Shown: positions 1 through 7,023 of the stretch, piece after piece | How the letters are laid out: each line of letters opens with the position of its first letter | Position numbering within the stretch: position 1 is the first letter of the stretch | DNA from: Paractinoplanes toevensis | Lineage (GTDB): Bacteria > Actinomycetota > Actinomycetes > Mycobacteriales > Micromonosporaceae | Assembly: GCF_018332695.1 (NCBI RefSeq) | Contig: NZ_BOQN01000091.1 | Coordinates: 1-34,152 of the forward strand | Direction of reading: 5' to 3' | DNA length: 34,152 nucleotides | Program-made: the position numbers and the translations under genes | Notes under the pieces: generated by a model | What the model saw: the letters and a program-made list of their open reading frames with translations, nothing else | What the model was told of the DNA's origin: nothing | Database searches by the model: none

Positions 1-641
1 GCCCGGCCGCGGAGCGCCTGCCGGGGCGGGTCGTCGCCGACGCCGGCGATCTGCGCCTCGTACGACATCATGCCGACCAGCTTGAAGCCGGGGCGGGCGA
101 CGAGTCGGCGGGCCAGCGCGGAGGCCTGGGCGGCCGAGTGCACCGGTGAGCGGCGGACGCCCACGTGCAGTGGCCCGGCCGGCTTCCAGGACGAGTCGAG
201 GTCCATGCAGAGGCGCACGTCGGGCCGGTTGCCGGGCGAGGTGACCCGGTCGACGACGTCGAGGTGGGCGGCCGAGTCGACCATGATCGAGATGGCTCCG
301 GCCAGTTTCTCGTCCGAGGTCAGCTCGGCGATCGCGGCCCGGTTCACGGTCGGATATGCGACCAGCACATCGTCGGTGACACCCTCGCGGACCAGCCAGA
401 TCGCCTCCGGCAACGTGTACGCCATGACGCCGCGCCAGCCGGGCCGGGCCAGCACCCGCTCGATCAGCTGCCGGCAGCGCACCGACTTGCTGGCGACCCG
501 GATCGGCTTGCCGCCGGCCCGCGCTTCCAGCTGGGTGGCGTTGCTGTCGAAGGCGGCCAGGTCGACCGCGGCTATCGGCGTCTCGAGGTGGCCGGTGGCC
601 GTGTCGAGGCGTCGTTGCAGAGTGGTCCGGTCGACGATCAC
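1..641 (-). CDS. Amino acid deaminase/aldolase, PLP-dependent (3' end beyond window)
   Basis: The minus-strand frame is open from a GTG at 641 to the window edge, giving about 213 N-terminal residues. It reads VIVDRTTLQRR, then a TPIAAVDLAAFDSN segment typical of the first strand of the alanine racemase N-terminal barrel, then RVASKSVR, whose lysine is the expected PLP Schiff-base residue. This matches the actinomycete amino acid deaminase/aldolase family (D-threonine aldolase / DSD1-like), which cleaves or deaminates hydroxy-amino acids in the cytosol. The C-terminal metal-binding domain lies outside the window, so the substrate cannot be assigned. A GTG 8 bases upstream is followed by a stop three codons later, so 641 is the only sensible start. 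It is divergent from the MFS-Tmk gene. Barrel family is clear; exact reaction is inferred. Confidence 0.8.
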   Translation of the reverse strand, partial: MIVDRTTLQRRLDTATGHLETPIAAVDLAAFDSNATQLEARAGGKPIRVASKSVRCRQLIERVLARPGWRGVMAYTLPEAIWLVREGVTDDVLVAYPTVNRAAIAELTSDEKLAGAISIMVDSAAHLDVVDRVTSPGNRPDVRLCMDLDSSWKPAGPLHVGVRRSPVHSAAQASALARRLVARPGFKLVGMMSYEAQIAGVGDDPPRQALRGR

Positions 642-733
642 GCCAGCACGTTAACCGTTTCGGCGGCAACGCGAAAGACATTCATTTATTCGCCACCCGA
701 ACGTGCGAAACCAGGCTCGTCGGCATCGCCGGT

Positions 734-764
734 TAGAGTGCTCCCTGGCTGGGAGCACGGGAGG
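734..764 (+). promoter_or_regulatory. Perfect dyad and Shine-Dalgarno in front of MFS-Tmk
   Basis: GTGCTCCC (738-745) and GGGAGCAC (751-758) form a perfect 8-bp inverted repeat around TGGCT. It is followed directly by the Shine-Dalgarno GGGAGG (759-764). A TAGAGT hexamer (734-739) could be a -10 box placing the transcript start inside the dyad, which would make it an operator. If transcription starts upstream, the same bases form an RNA hairpin next to the ribosome site. Confidence 0.5.
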
Positions 765-771
765 TAAGACC

Positions 772-2982
772 ATCGACACCGAAACGCGCGAAACCGGACC
801 TGTCGACTTATCGGGGGTCGCCGCGCTGCGCTCCGTTCTGCGCATCCGGCCGTTCCGCCGGTTGTGGCTGGTGCTCGGCCTCGCCTCGTTCGGCGACTGG
901 ATCGGCCTGCTCGCCACCGGCATCTTCGCGGCCGCCCAGTTCCAGAGCAGTGCCGGTCAGGGCGCGGCCTTCGGCGGCACCATCGCCGTACGCCTGCTGC
1001 CCGCTCTTCTTCTCGGCCCGATCGCCGGCGTCTTCGCCGACCGGTTCGACCGCCGCTACACGATGGTCATCACCGACCTGATCCGGTTCGTCTTCTACGG
1101 CTCGATCCCGATCGTGGCGCTGATCGGCGCGTCCCCCGGCGTCATCGTCGCCTGGGCCACCATCGCCACGTTCATCGGCGAGACGATCACGCTGATCTGG
1201 ATCCCCGCCAAGGAAGCCGCGGTCCCCAACCTGATCCCGAAGAGCCGCATCGAGGTCAGCAACCAGCTCACCCTGGTCACCACGTACGGCATCACGCCGA
1301 TCCTGGCCGCGCTCGCGCTCTCCGCGCTCACCGCCGGTGTGCAGCAGTCCGGCGTCACGCTGCCCGATTGGGCCCAGCCCGTCCAGCTCGCGCTCTACCT
1401 CAACGCGTTCTCCCGCCTGGCCACCGCGATCACCGTCTTCTTCGGCATCAAGGAGATCGGCGGCAAGAGCGCCGAGCGCCAGCAGGAGGCCGCGCAGCAG
1501 AGCATGTTCCGGCAGTTCCTGGACGGCTGGAAATACATCGGCACCACCCCGCTGGTCCGCGGCCTGGTGCTGGGCATCTTCGGCGCGTTCGCGGCCGGCG
1601 GTGTGGTCATCGGCGCCGCGAAGACCTTCGCCACCTCGCTGGGCGCCGGCGAGGCCGCCTTCTACCTGCTCTTCGGCGTCATCTTCATGGGCCTCGCGGT
1701 CGGCATCGGTCTCGGGCCGATGATCATCCGTGAGCTCTCCCGGCGCCGATGGTTCGGCATGAGCATCGTCCTGGCCAGTGGCTCGGTGATGTTCCTCGGC
1801 CTGGCCTTCCATCTATCGATGGCCCTGGCGGGGGCCTTTCTGGTCGGAGCCGGCGCCGGCATGGCGTTCCTGGCGGGTACGACGTTGCTGTACGGCGAGG
1901 TCGACGACGCGGTCCGGGGCCGGGTCTTCGCGGTCGTGCAGATCGGCGTCCGGATGGTGCTGCTGCTGGCCATCACCCTCTCCGGTTTCCTCGTCGGCCT
2001 GGGCAGCTCCCGCCGGGTCGACCTCGGCGCCTTCGACATCGACGTCTCCGCCACCCGGGTCCTGCTGCTGGTCGCGGGTGCGATCGGCATCTGGGTGGGC
2101 ATCAGCTCGTTCCGGCAGATGGACGACAAGCGGGGCGTACCGGTCCTGGCCGACCTGTGGGGCTCGATCCGCGGCCGCCCGCTCAGCCCGGACGAGGAGT
2201 TCGTCCGCACCGGCGTCTTCGTGGTCTTCGAGGGCGGCGAGGGTGCCGGCAAGTCGACCCAGGTCAGCAAGCTCGCCGCGGCCCTCGAGGCGGACGGCCA
2301 TGACGTGGTGGTCACCCGCGAGCCCGGCGCCACCGACGTGGGCGCCCGCATCCGTCGCCTGGTCCTCGACAAGGGCGACGCGCCGGCCCCCCGCGCCGAG
2401 GCCCTGCTGTACGCCGCCGACCGGGCCCACCACGTGGCCACCGTCGTCCGTCCGGCGCTGGCCCGGGGTGCCGTGGTGGTCAGCGACCGTTACGTCGACT
2501 CGTCGCTCGCCTACCAGGGCGCCGGTCGCACTCTCCCGGTGGCCGAGATCTCCTGGCTCTCCTCGTGGGCGACCGGCGGCCTGAAGCCTGACCTGGTGGT
2601 CCTGCTCGACGTCGACCCCGGCGTCGGCCTGAGCCGGGTCGACTCGCGCGGCCAGGGCCAGGACCGCCTGGAGAGCGAGTCGCGGGCCTTCCACGAGCGG
2701 GTCCGCTACGCCTTCCTCGATCTGGCCGCCGCCGACCCGAAGCGCTACCTGGTGCTGGACGCGGGCCGACCGGCCGACGAGATCAGCGCCGCGGTGGCGA
2801 GCCGCCTGGCCGGCCTGCTGGCCACCCCGCAGGAGCCCCCGGCGCCGGCCTCGACCGCGGTGCCGCCCGGCCCCGACCTGGACGCGCCCGATTTGCAGGC
2901 GCCGCCTCCGCTCGAGGAGATGGCCGAGGTCTTCGGCCTCGAGGACGACACTCCGGACGACCCGGCCCGTCGCCTCAGGTGA
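772..2982 (+). CDS. tmk: Bifunctional MFS transporter / thymidylate kinase (dTMP kinase)
   Basis: This is a fusion of an N-terminal MFS permease (residues about 20-455, roughly 12 hydrophobic segments, conserved start RIRPFRRLWL) with a C-terminal dTMP kinase (about 481-690). The kinase has P-loop GGEGAGKST, the TREPG motif, DRY (VSDRYVDSSLAYQG) and a lid reading SRGQGQDRLE. The kinase phosphorylates dTMP to dTDP at the inner membrane face. A Pro-rich acidic tail follows. The fusion is a known actinomycete architecture; the permease substrate is unknown. Start choice is unusual. The frame is open from GTG 703, but that codon has no ribosome site, while an ATC at 772 sits 7 bases behind GGGAGG. 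No ATG, GTG or TTG occurs in frame between 706 and the first membrane segment. The listed start is the ATC; GTG 703 would add 23 residues. The 3' end overlaps the convergent AraC gene by 8 bp. Confidence 0.9.
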   Translation: MDTETRETGPVDLSGVAALRSVLRIRPFRRLWLVLGLASFGDWIGLLATGIFAAAQFQSSAGQGAAFGGTIAVRLLPALLLGPIAGVFADRFDRRYTMVITDLIRFVFYGSIPIVALIGASPGVIVAWATIATFIGETITLIWIPAKEAAVPNLIPKSRIEVSNQLTLVTTYGITPILAALALSALTAGVQQSGVTLPDWAQPVQLALYLNAFSRLATAITVFFGIKEIGGKSAERQQEAAQQSMFRQFLDGWKYIGTTPLVRGLVLGIFGAFAAGGVVIGAAKTFATSLGAGEAAFYLLFGVIFMGLAVGIGLGPMIIRELSRRRWFGMSIVLASGSVMFLGLAFHLSMALAGAFLVGAGAGMAFLAGTTLLYGEVDDAVRGRVFAVVQIGVRMVLLLAITLSGFLVGLGSSRRVDLGAFDIDVSATRVLLLVAGAIGIWVGISSFRQMDDKRGVPVLADLWGSIRGRPLSPDEEFVRTGVFVVFEGGEGAGKSTQVSKLAAALEADGHDVVVTREPGATDVGARIRRLVLDKGDAPAPRAEALLYAADRAHHVATVVRPALARGAVVVSDRYVDSSLAYQGAGRTLPVAEISWLSSWATGGLKPDLVVLLDVDPGVGLSRVDSRGQGQDRLESESRAFHERVRYAFLDLAAADPKRYLVLDAGRPADEISAAVASRLAGLLATPQEPPAPASTAVPPGPDLDAPDLQAPPPLEEMAEVFGLEDDTPDDPARRLR

Positions 2983-3745
2983 ATGCGCCGGGGCTGACCC
3001 CGAGGATGCGCTTGAAGTGCCGGATCAGGTGCGGCTGGTCGTAGAAGCCGCTGCCGGGAGCCACCGACCACAGCGGATCGCCGGCCAGGATCAACCGGCG
3101 AGCCAGGTCGACCCGGCGGGAGATCAGATATTGGTGCGGGGACATGCCGAACTCCCGGCTGAACGACCGCACCAGGTATGCCGGATGGAAGTGCAGAGTG
3201 CGTGCCGCCTCGGCCAGGGTGATCCCCGGCACGACGTGCGCCTCCAGCAGATCGCGCAACCGGTAGGCCGGGGTGCGGTCGAGCCGGTCCGGCAACTCCG
3301 GCCGGCCGAGCCGGGCACGCAGCCGCTCGGCGATGTCGGCCAGATGGCTCTCGGCCTCGAGGTCCTCACCCGGCTGCCGGATGATCCGGTGCAGGTCGGC
3401 GATCCGGCGCCGCAGCGACGGGTCGGTGAAGGTGGGGTTGTCCACCGAGGCGCCGATCAGCCCGGCCGGCAGCGCCTCCGGTGCCAGGTAGAACACCCGC
3501 TTGCGCAGGCCGAGCGGGGTGGCCGGGGTGCCGTTGTGCGGCACGTGCGGGGGAAGCAGGGTGACCTGGGCGCCGAATGCACCGCGCTCGTGCCGGTCGA
3601 GGTCGTACCGGACGGCACCGTCGTCGAGCAGGAGCAGTGTCCACGAGTCGTGGGCGTGCATCGGGTAGGCGTGGCCGGTCAGATGGGCGTGCAGGACCTC
3701 CACCACGCCGTCCAGGCGCGGGCGCCACGCCGCGAATTCCGACAC
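2975..3745 (-). CDS. AraC-family transcriptional regulator
   Basis: About 256 residues. The N-terminal half is an AraC-type cupin sensor (HAYPMHAHDSWTLLLL, then LLPPHVPHNG). The C-terminal about 95 residues form the double helix-turn-helix (ITLAEAARTLHFHPAYLVRSF and FYDQPHLIRHFKRILGVSPGAF). It is a cytosolic DNA-binding activator or repressor with an unknown ligand. A longer frame begins at TTG 3760. I prefer GTG 3745 because TACGAT (3757-3752) lies 6 bases before it, which fits a leaderless transcript, and no ribosome site is visible. It is divergent from the DUF2000 gene across about 50 bp, so that gene is the likely target. Its 3' end overlaps the MFS-Tmk gene. Confidence 0.88.
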   Translation of the reverse strand: MSEFAAWRPRLDGVVEVLHAHLTGHAYPMHAHDSWTLLLLDDGAVRYDLDRHERGAFGAQVTLLPPHVPHNGTPATPLGLRKRVFYLAPEALPAGLIGASVDNPTFTDPSLRRRIADLHRIIRQPGEDLEAESHLADIAERLRARLGRPELPDRLDRTPAYRLRDLLEAHVVPGITLAEAARTLHFHPAYLVRSFSREFGMSPHQYLISRRVDLARRLILAGDPLWSVAPGSGFYDQPHLIRHFKRILGVSPGAFT

Positions 3746-3794
3746 GTCAAAATCGTACAAGACCGCAGGTCATCGGCCACTCCATCATCGGTCC

Positions 3795-4205
3795 ATGGCA
3801 TTTGACACGAAGATCGCGGTGCTCCTCCGCGACGACCTGCTCACCTGGCAGCGCCTGAACGTCACGGCCTTTCTGGTCAGCGGCATCGGCCCGGCGATCC
3901 CCGAGCTGATGGGCGAGCCCTATCAGGATGCGGACGGCCAGCTGTACCTTCCGATGTTTCGCCAGCCCGTCCTCGTCTTCGCCGGGGGCAAAGAACTGCT
4001 GACGGCGGCGCACGGCCGCGCGATAGCCCGCAATCTGCCCATTTCGGTCTTCACCTCGGACCTCTTCGCCACCGGTAACGACGATGACAACCGGGCGGCG
4101 GTGCGGGCGGTCGGCACCGATCAGCTCGACCTCGTCGGTCTGGCCGTCCATGGTCCGCGCAACGCGGTCGACAAGGTTCTGAAGGGTGCCACCATGCACC
4201 CCTGA
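3795..4205 (+). CDS. DUF2000 family protein
   Basis: 136 residues matching the DUF2000 pattern: KIAVLLRDDLLTWQRLNVTAFL at the N-terminus, GEPYQDADGQLYLPM in the middle, then QPVLVFAGG. Members are small cytosolic proteins with a peptidyl-tRNA-hydrolase-like fold and no established activity. No Shine-Dalgarno precedes ATG 3795; CATCAT (3783-3788) 6 bases upstream could be the -10 of a leaderless promoter. It is divergent from an AraC regulator, a common arrangement for this family, so regulation by that protein is likely. Its stop lies one base from the convergent stop of the delta-prime gene. Confidence 0.8.
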   Translation: MAFDTKIAVLLRDDLLTWQRLNVTAFLVSGIGPAIPELMGEPYQDADGQLYLPMFRQPVLVFAGGKELLTAAHGRAIARNLPISVFTSDLFATGNDDDNRAAVRAVGTDQLDLVGLAVHGPRNAVDKVLKGATMHP

Positions 4206-4206
4206 A

Positions 4207-5400
4207 TCAGCCCCGCCAGAGGGTCAGCATCATCGCCTCGACCGCGATGTCGGGCTTCACGTTCTGGTCGATGGCGTCCCGGCAGGCCAGCACGGCCTCC
4301 AGCCGGCGCAGGGTGCTCTCGGCCGTCCACTTGCCGGCGGCGGCCTCGGACTGGGCCGCCACGTCGGTGTGCACCACCGAGACCGGCGCCCGCAGCGTCG
4401 TGATGAGCACGTCGCGGTAGAAACCGGCCAGGTCGACCAGGGCGCGGTCGAGCGCGTCCCGCTTCGAGCGGGTGGCCCGGGATTTCTGCCGTTTCTCCAG
4501 GTCTTTGATCTGGCCGGCGGCTCCGCGCATGGCGCCGGCGGCCCCCCGGCCGGTGCCGCCCGCCCCGAGTGCCTGCTCCAGGGCGGCGCGCTCGGACGCG
4601 TCGGACTCGGCGAAGATCTCGGCGGCCTCCGCCTCGGCCGACTTGATCAGGGCGGACGCCGCTTCGTAGCAGGCACCGACCCCGGTCAGGCGCCGGGGAA
4701 CGGCCAGGACCGCCTCGCGGCGGCTGCGTGCCTCGGGGTCACGGGCCAGGCGTTTGGCCCGGCCCACGTGGCCCTGAGCGGCGGCCGCGGCCCAGGCCGC
4801 CGCCTCGGGGGAGACGCCGTCACGGCGGGCGAGGACCTCGGCCACCGCGGTCGCCGGGGGCTGCCGCAGGCTGACCACCCGGCAGCGGGAGCGGATGGTC
4901 ACCGAGATGTCGTCGGGGTGCGTCGACGGCGTGCAGAGCAGGAACACCGTGCGCGGCGGCGGCTCCTCGATCGCCTTGAGCAGTGCGTTGCCGGCCTGCT
5001 CGGTGAGCCGGTCGGCATCCTCGATCACGACCACCTGCCACCGGCCGCCCGAGGGGGCGCTGGCCGCCCGCAGCACCAGGGCACGCATCTCGTTGACGCC
5101 GATGGAGAGACCCTCGGGCACGACGAAGCGGACGTCGGCGTGGGTGGCGCCGAGCGCGGTGTGGCAGCCGTGGCAGTCGCCGCAACCGATGCCGCCCCGC
5201 TCGCACTCGAGCGCGGCTGCGAACGCCCGGGCGGCCACCGACCGGCCGGAGCCCGGTGGACCGGTGAAGATCCACGCGTGGGTCATCGCGCCGGCGGCGA
5301 CCTCCTCACCGGCGACCACTCGGGCGGCGGCCGCGGCGGCCCGGCGCAGCGTTTCCACCGGCTCGTCCTGACCCGCCAGGTCAGCGAAGACGTCACTCAC
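4207..5400 (-). CDS. holB: DNA polymerase III subunit delta-prime
   Basis: 397 residues, the usual length of actinomycete delta-prime subunits, which form part of the clamp loader with gamma/tau and delta. Visible features are a degenerate Walker A GPPGSGRS (residues 47-54, Arg replacing Lys, consistent with a subunit that need not hydrolyse ATP), four zinc-ligand cysteines near residues 66, 73, 76 and 79, the sensor/Walker B region VVIEDADRL followed by GNALLKAIEEPPPRT, and the clamp-loader SRC motif (IRSRCR). The frame is open further upstream to 5583, but conserved sequence begins at SDVFADLAGQ, so GTG 5400 is chosen. TACCAT at 5413-5408 is 7 bases before it and suggests a leaderless mRNA. 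Confidence 0.92.
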   Translation of the reverse strand: MSDVFADLAGQDEPVETLRRAAAAAARVVAGEEVAAGAMTHAWIFTGPPGSGRSVAARAFAAALECERGGIGCGDCHGCHTALGATHADVRFVVPEGLSIGVNEMRALVLRAASAPSGGRWQVVVIEDADRLTEQAGNALLKAIEEPPPRTVFLLCTPSTHPDDISVTIRSRCRVVSLRQPPATAVAEVLARRDGVSPEAAAWAAAAAQGHVGRAKRLARDPEARSRREAVLAVPRRLTGVGACYEAASALIKSAEAEAAEIFAESDASERAALEQALGAGGTGRGAAGAMRGAAGQIKDLEKRQKSRATRSKRDALDRALVDLAGFYRDVLITTLRAPVSVVHTDVAAQSEAAAGKWTAESTLRRLEAVLACRDAIDQNVKPDIAVEAMMLTLWRG

Positions 5401-5435
5401 GCCCGGAATGGTATTGCGCCCCTCCGACAAAACCC

Positions 5436-5479
5436 GAGTTATCCACAGGGGACAACTGCCCGTAGCGAACGGATAACTC
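5436..5479. promoter_or_regulatory. 9-bp inverted repeat with a DnaA-box match, between holB and the YbaB trio
   Basis: GAGTTATCC (5436-5444) and GGATAACTC (5471-5479) are perfect inverted copies 26 bp apart in the divergent promoter region. The left arm contains TTATCCACA (5439-5447), an exact match to the classical DnaA box. Whether it binds DnaA or another dimeric regulator cannot be told from sequence. Confidence 0.45.
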
Positions 5480-5542
5480 AACCGGGTACGGTCTGGTGCC
5501 GGACAGCGATGGGGTGCTGACTCGCGGTGAGGAGCTGGGGGC

Positions 5543-5869
5543 ATGGCACGCGAGATCGACGAGGCGTGGATCGACGAGGCCATCGAGCGCTATCAACGCC
5601 TTGAGCGGCTGCGTGACGAGTTCGACAAGGCTGTGGCATCGCATTCGGTGTCGGTGCACTCGCCCGACAATTCGATCGAGGTCGTCGTCACCGCGGCGGG
5701 AGCGGTCCTCGACGTGCGCATTCACGGCACGCTGCACAACCGCAACCCGGCCGAGTTCGCCCGGGAGATTGCCGCCGTCGTCACGGCGGCGGCCGACGCC
5801 GCCCGCTGGGCGCGGGAAAAGCTGCAGGGCGAGGTTTTCGGTAAGCACCGCCCTCTGGGAGAGGACTGA
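5543..5869 (+). CDS. YbaB/EbfC-family nucleoid-associated-like protein
   Basis: 108 residues. A helical N-terminus (IDEAWIDEAIERYQRLERLRDEF) is followed by a YbaB-type beta core (SVSVHSPDNSIEVVVTAAGAVLDVRIH) and a C-terminal helix (NPAEFAREIAAVVTAAADAARW). In actinomycetes, YbaB-like proteins of this shape often sit beside ESX/type VII secretion substrates rather than the classical recR locus. ATG 5543 follows a purine-rich GAGGAGCTGGGGG ribosome site. It is first of three closely packed genes; the next ATG follows its stop by one base. DNA binding is the family role; a role in the trio is inferred. Confidence 0.75.
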   Translation: MAREIDEAWIDEAIERYQRLERLRDEFDKAVASHSVSVHSPDNSIEVVVTAAGAVLDVRIHGTLHNRNPAEFAREIAAVVTAAADAARWAREKLQGEVFGKHRPLGED

Positions 5870-5870
5870 G

Positions 5871-6167
5871 ATGGACCACCTCGCCGACCGGCTCGACCGA
5901 GCCGCCGACACGCTCGCCACCGTCGACCGGCGCATGCCCGCGCTGGCCGTCGCGGCCGACGCGTTCGCGGCCGACGACGCCGGGGTGCCCGGGCGCCTCG
6001 GGCGGCAGCTGCATGCGCGCTGGGCCGCCGTGCTGGCCGCGCGGGCGCGGGAGGCCGGCGGGCTCGCGGCCCGGGTCTCCGACGCGGCGCAGGCGGTCCG
6101 GACGACCGCGCGGCAATACACCGAGACCGACGAGGCGGCCCGCCGCCGGCTCGCCCGGGAGGTGTGA
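5871..6167 (+). CDS. EspC-like / type VII secretion-associated small protein
   Basis: 98 residues, almost entirely helical and Ala/Arg-rich. The C-terminal pattern QYTETDEAARRRL resembles the Y-x-x-x-D signature of ESX secretion-associated EspC-type proteins, which resembles the YxxxD/E export signal of type VII substrates. The central segment contains one Trp in RWAAVLAARA. It starts one base after the YbaB stop and ends overlapping the next gene (TGATG), so the three are almost certainly co-translated. No ESX ATPase or channel gene lies in the window. Family assignment is moderately sure; export is inferred. Confidence 0.6.
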   Translation: MDHLADRLDRAADTLATVDRRMPALAVAADAFAADDAGVPGRLGRQLHARWAAVLAARAREAGGLAARVSDAAQAVRTTARQYTETDEAARRRLAREV

Positions 6168-6778
6168 TGGACCGTCTCGACGAGGTGCTCGCCGTCTGCG
6201 CGCCGCTGCTCGACCGGGTCGACGACCTGCTCACGACGTCCGGCGCGCCAGAGGGGCACGAGGTGTGGCGGGAGCTGCGGCGAGTGCGGCTGCTGCCGGG
6301 TGACGCGGTGCGGGCGGTGGCCGGGCTGCGGCCGGCCGAGTTCGATGAGACGGTCGCCGAGTTGCGAGCCGAGGCCCGGGCCTGCGCCGAGGCGGCCGCC
6401 GACCTGCCCCCGCCGGACGACTGGACGGGCGAGGCCGCCGAGGCCTACGACGCGGTGCGCCGCCGGGTCGCCGACCGGCTCAGCGGTGACGACGAGAGTC
6501 TCGACGAGCGGCTGGAGGCGACGGCCGATCTCGCCCAGGCGCTCGCCGACTGGATGACGAAGACCCGGGCCGACCTGGCCGAGGCGCTGGCCACGGTGCT
6601 CGCCTCGGGTGAGGCGCTGGCCCTGGCGGTGAGCGCCGGATCGCCGCCGACGACGGTCGAGACCGATGCGGCGGCCGCCGTGGCGACCCGCACCCTGCGC
6701 ACGATCGCCGACAACTACGCCGACGCCGACGATCTTCTGCTGGGTTCCACCGACCTGGCCGAGCCGCTGCCGATGTGA
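6167..6778 (+). CDS. WXG100-like helical protein
   Basis: 203 residues, nearly all helical and acidic. A WTG motif (DDWTGEAAEAYDAV, near residue 91) sits between two long amphipathic helices, as in the WXG100 or PPE-like helical hairpin. The N-terminal 85 residues are a second helical part with no recognised signature. The start is ATG 6167, overlapping the stop of the EspC-like gene. An in-frame GTG one codon earlier is possible. It is last of the trio and is followed by a strong hairpin. A type VII-exported partner of the preceding protein is plausible, but neither a toxin domain nor a secretion gene is visible. Confidence 0.6.
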   Translation: MDRLDEVLAVCAPLLDRVDDLLTTSGAPEGHEVWRELRRVRLLPGDAVRAVAGLRPAEFDETVAELRAEARACAEAAADLPPPDDWTGEAAEAYDAVRRRVADRLSGDDESLDERLEATADLAQALADWMTKTRADLAEALATVLASGEALALAVSAGSPPTTVETDAAAAVATRTLRTIADNYADADDLLLGSTDLAEPLPM

Positions 6779-6795
6779 GGGGCTGTACGCATGGG

Positions 6796-6839
6796 CGCGG
6801 CGCCGCATTCGGGTGTACCGCACCGAATGCGACGCCGCG
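6796..6839 (+). terminator. 17-bp stem-loop after the YbaB trio
   Basis: Arms 6796-6812 and 6823-6839 are complementary with one C-A mismatch and enclose a 10-base loop. It starts 17 bases after the last stop codon. No U-tract follows, which is usual for high-GC actinomycete terminators. The rest of the gap to 7023 shows no gene. Confidence 0.65.
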
Positions 6840-7023
6840 TCCTCCTGCACCCCCCGCAGGTGTGCCGCTTACTTTGCGCCATGAATCGACGATTGTCTTG
6901 GCCTGGCGGCCTGTTCGGGACACTCGGCGGAGCAGGACGGCACGACCGGTCGCCCCGCCCTCCACCGTCAGGGGATCGACATATGTCCATCAAGCCAATC
7001 GCGTTCCGGGCGCGCGCCGGATG

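Noticed and set aside
70..767. Two plus-strand open frames at the left edge
   Set aside because: They are shadows of the minus-strand aldolase, whose barrel strand and PLP lysine segment are recognisable.
703..771. N-terminal 23 residues of the MFS-Tmk frame as part of the protein
   Set aside because: Basic, non-conserved-looking sequence without a ribosome site before GTG 703; it crosses the dyad and Shine-Dalgarno. Kept only as an alternative start.
4186..5520. 444-residue plus-strand open frame
   Set aside because: It is the complement of holB, with Gly/Arg/His-rich composition and no motif. The minus-strand reading has clear clamp-loader motifs.
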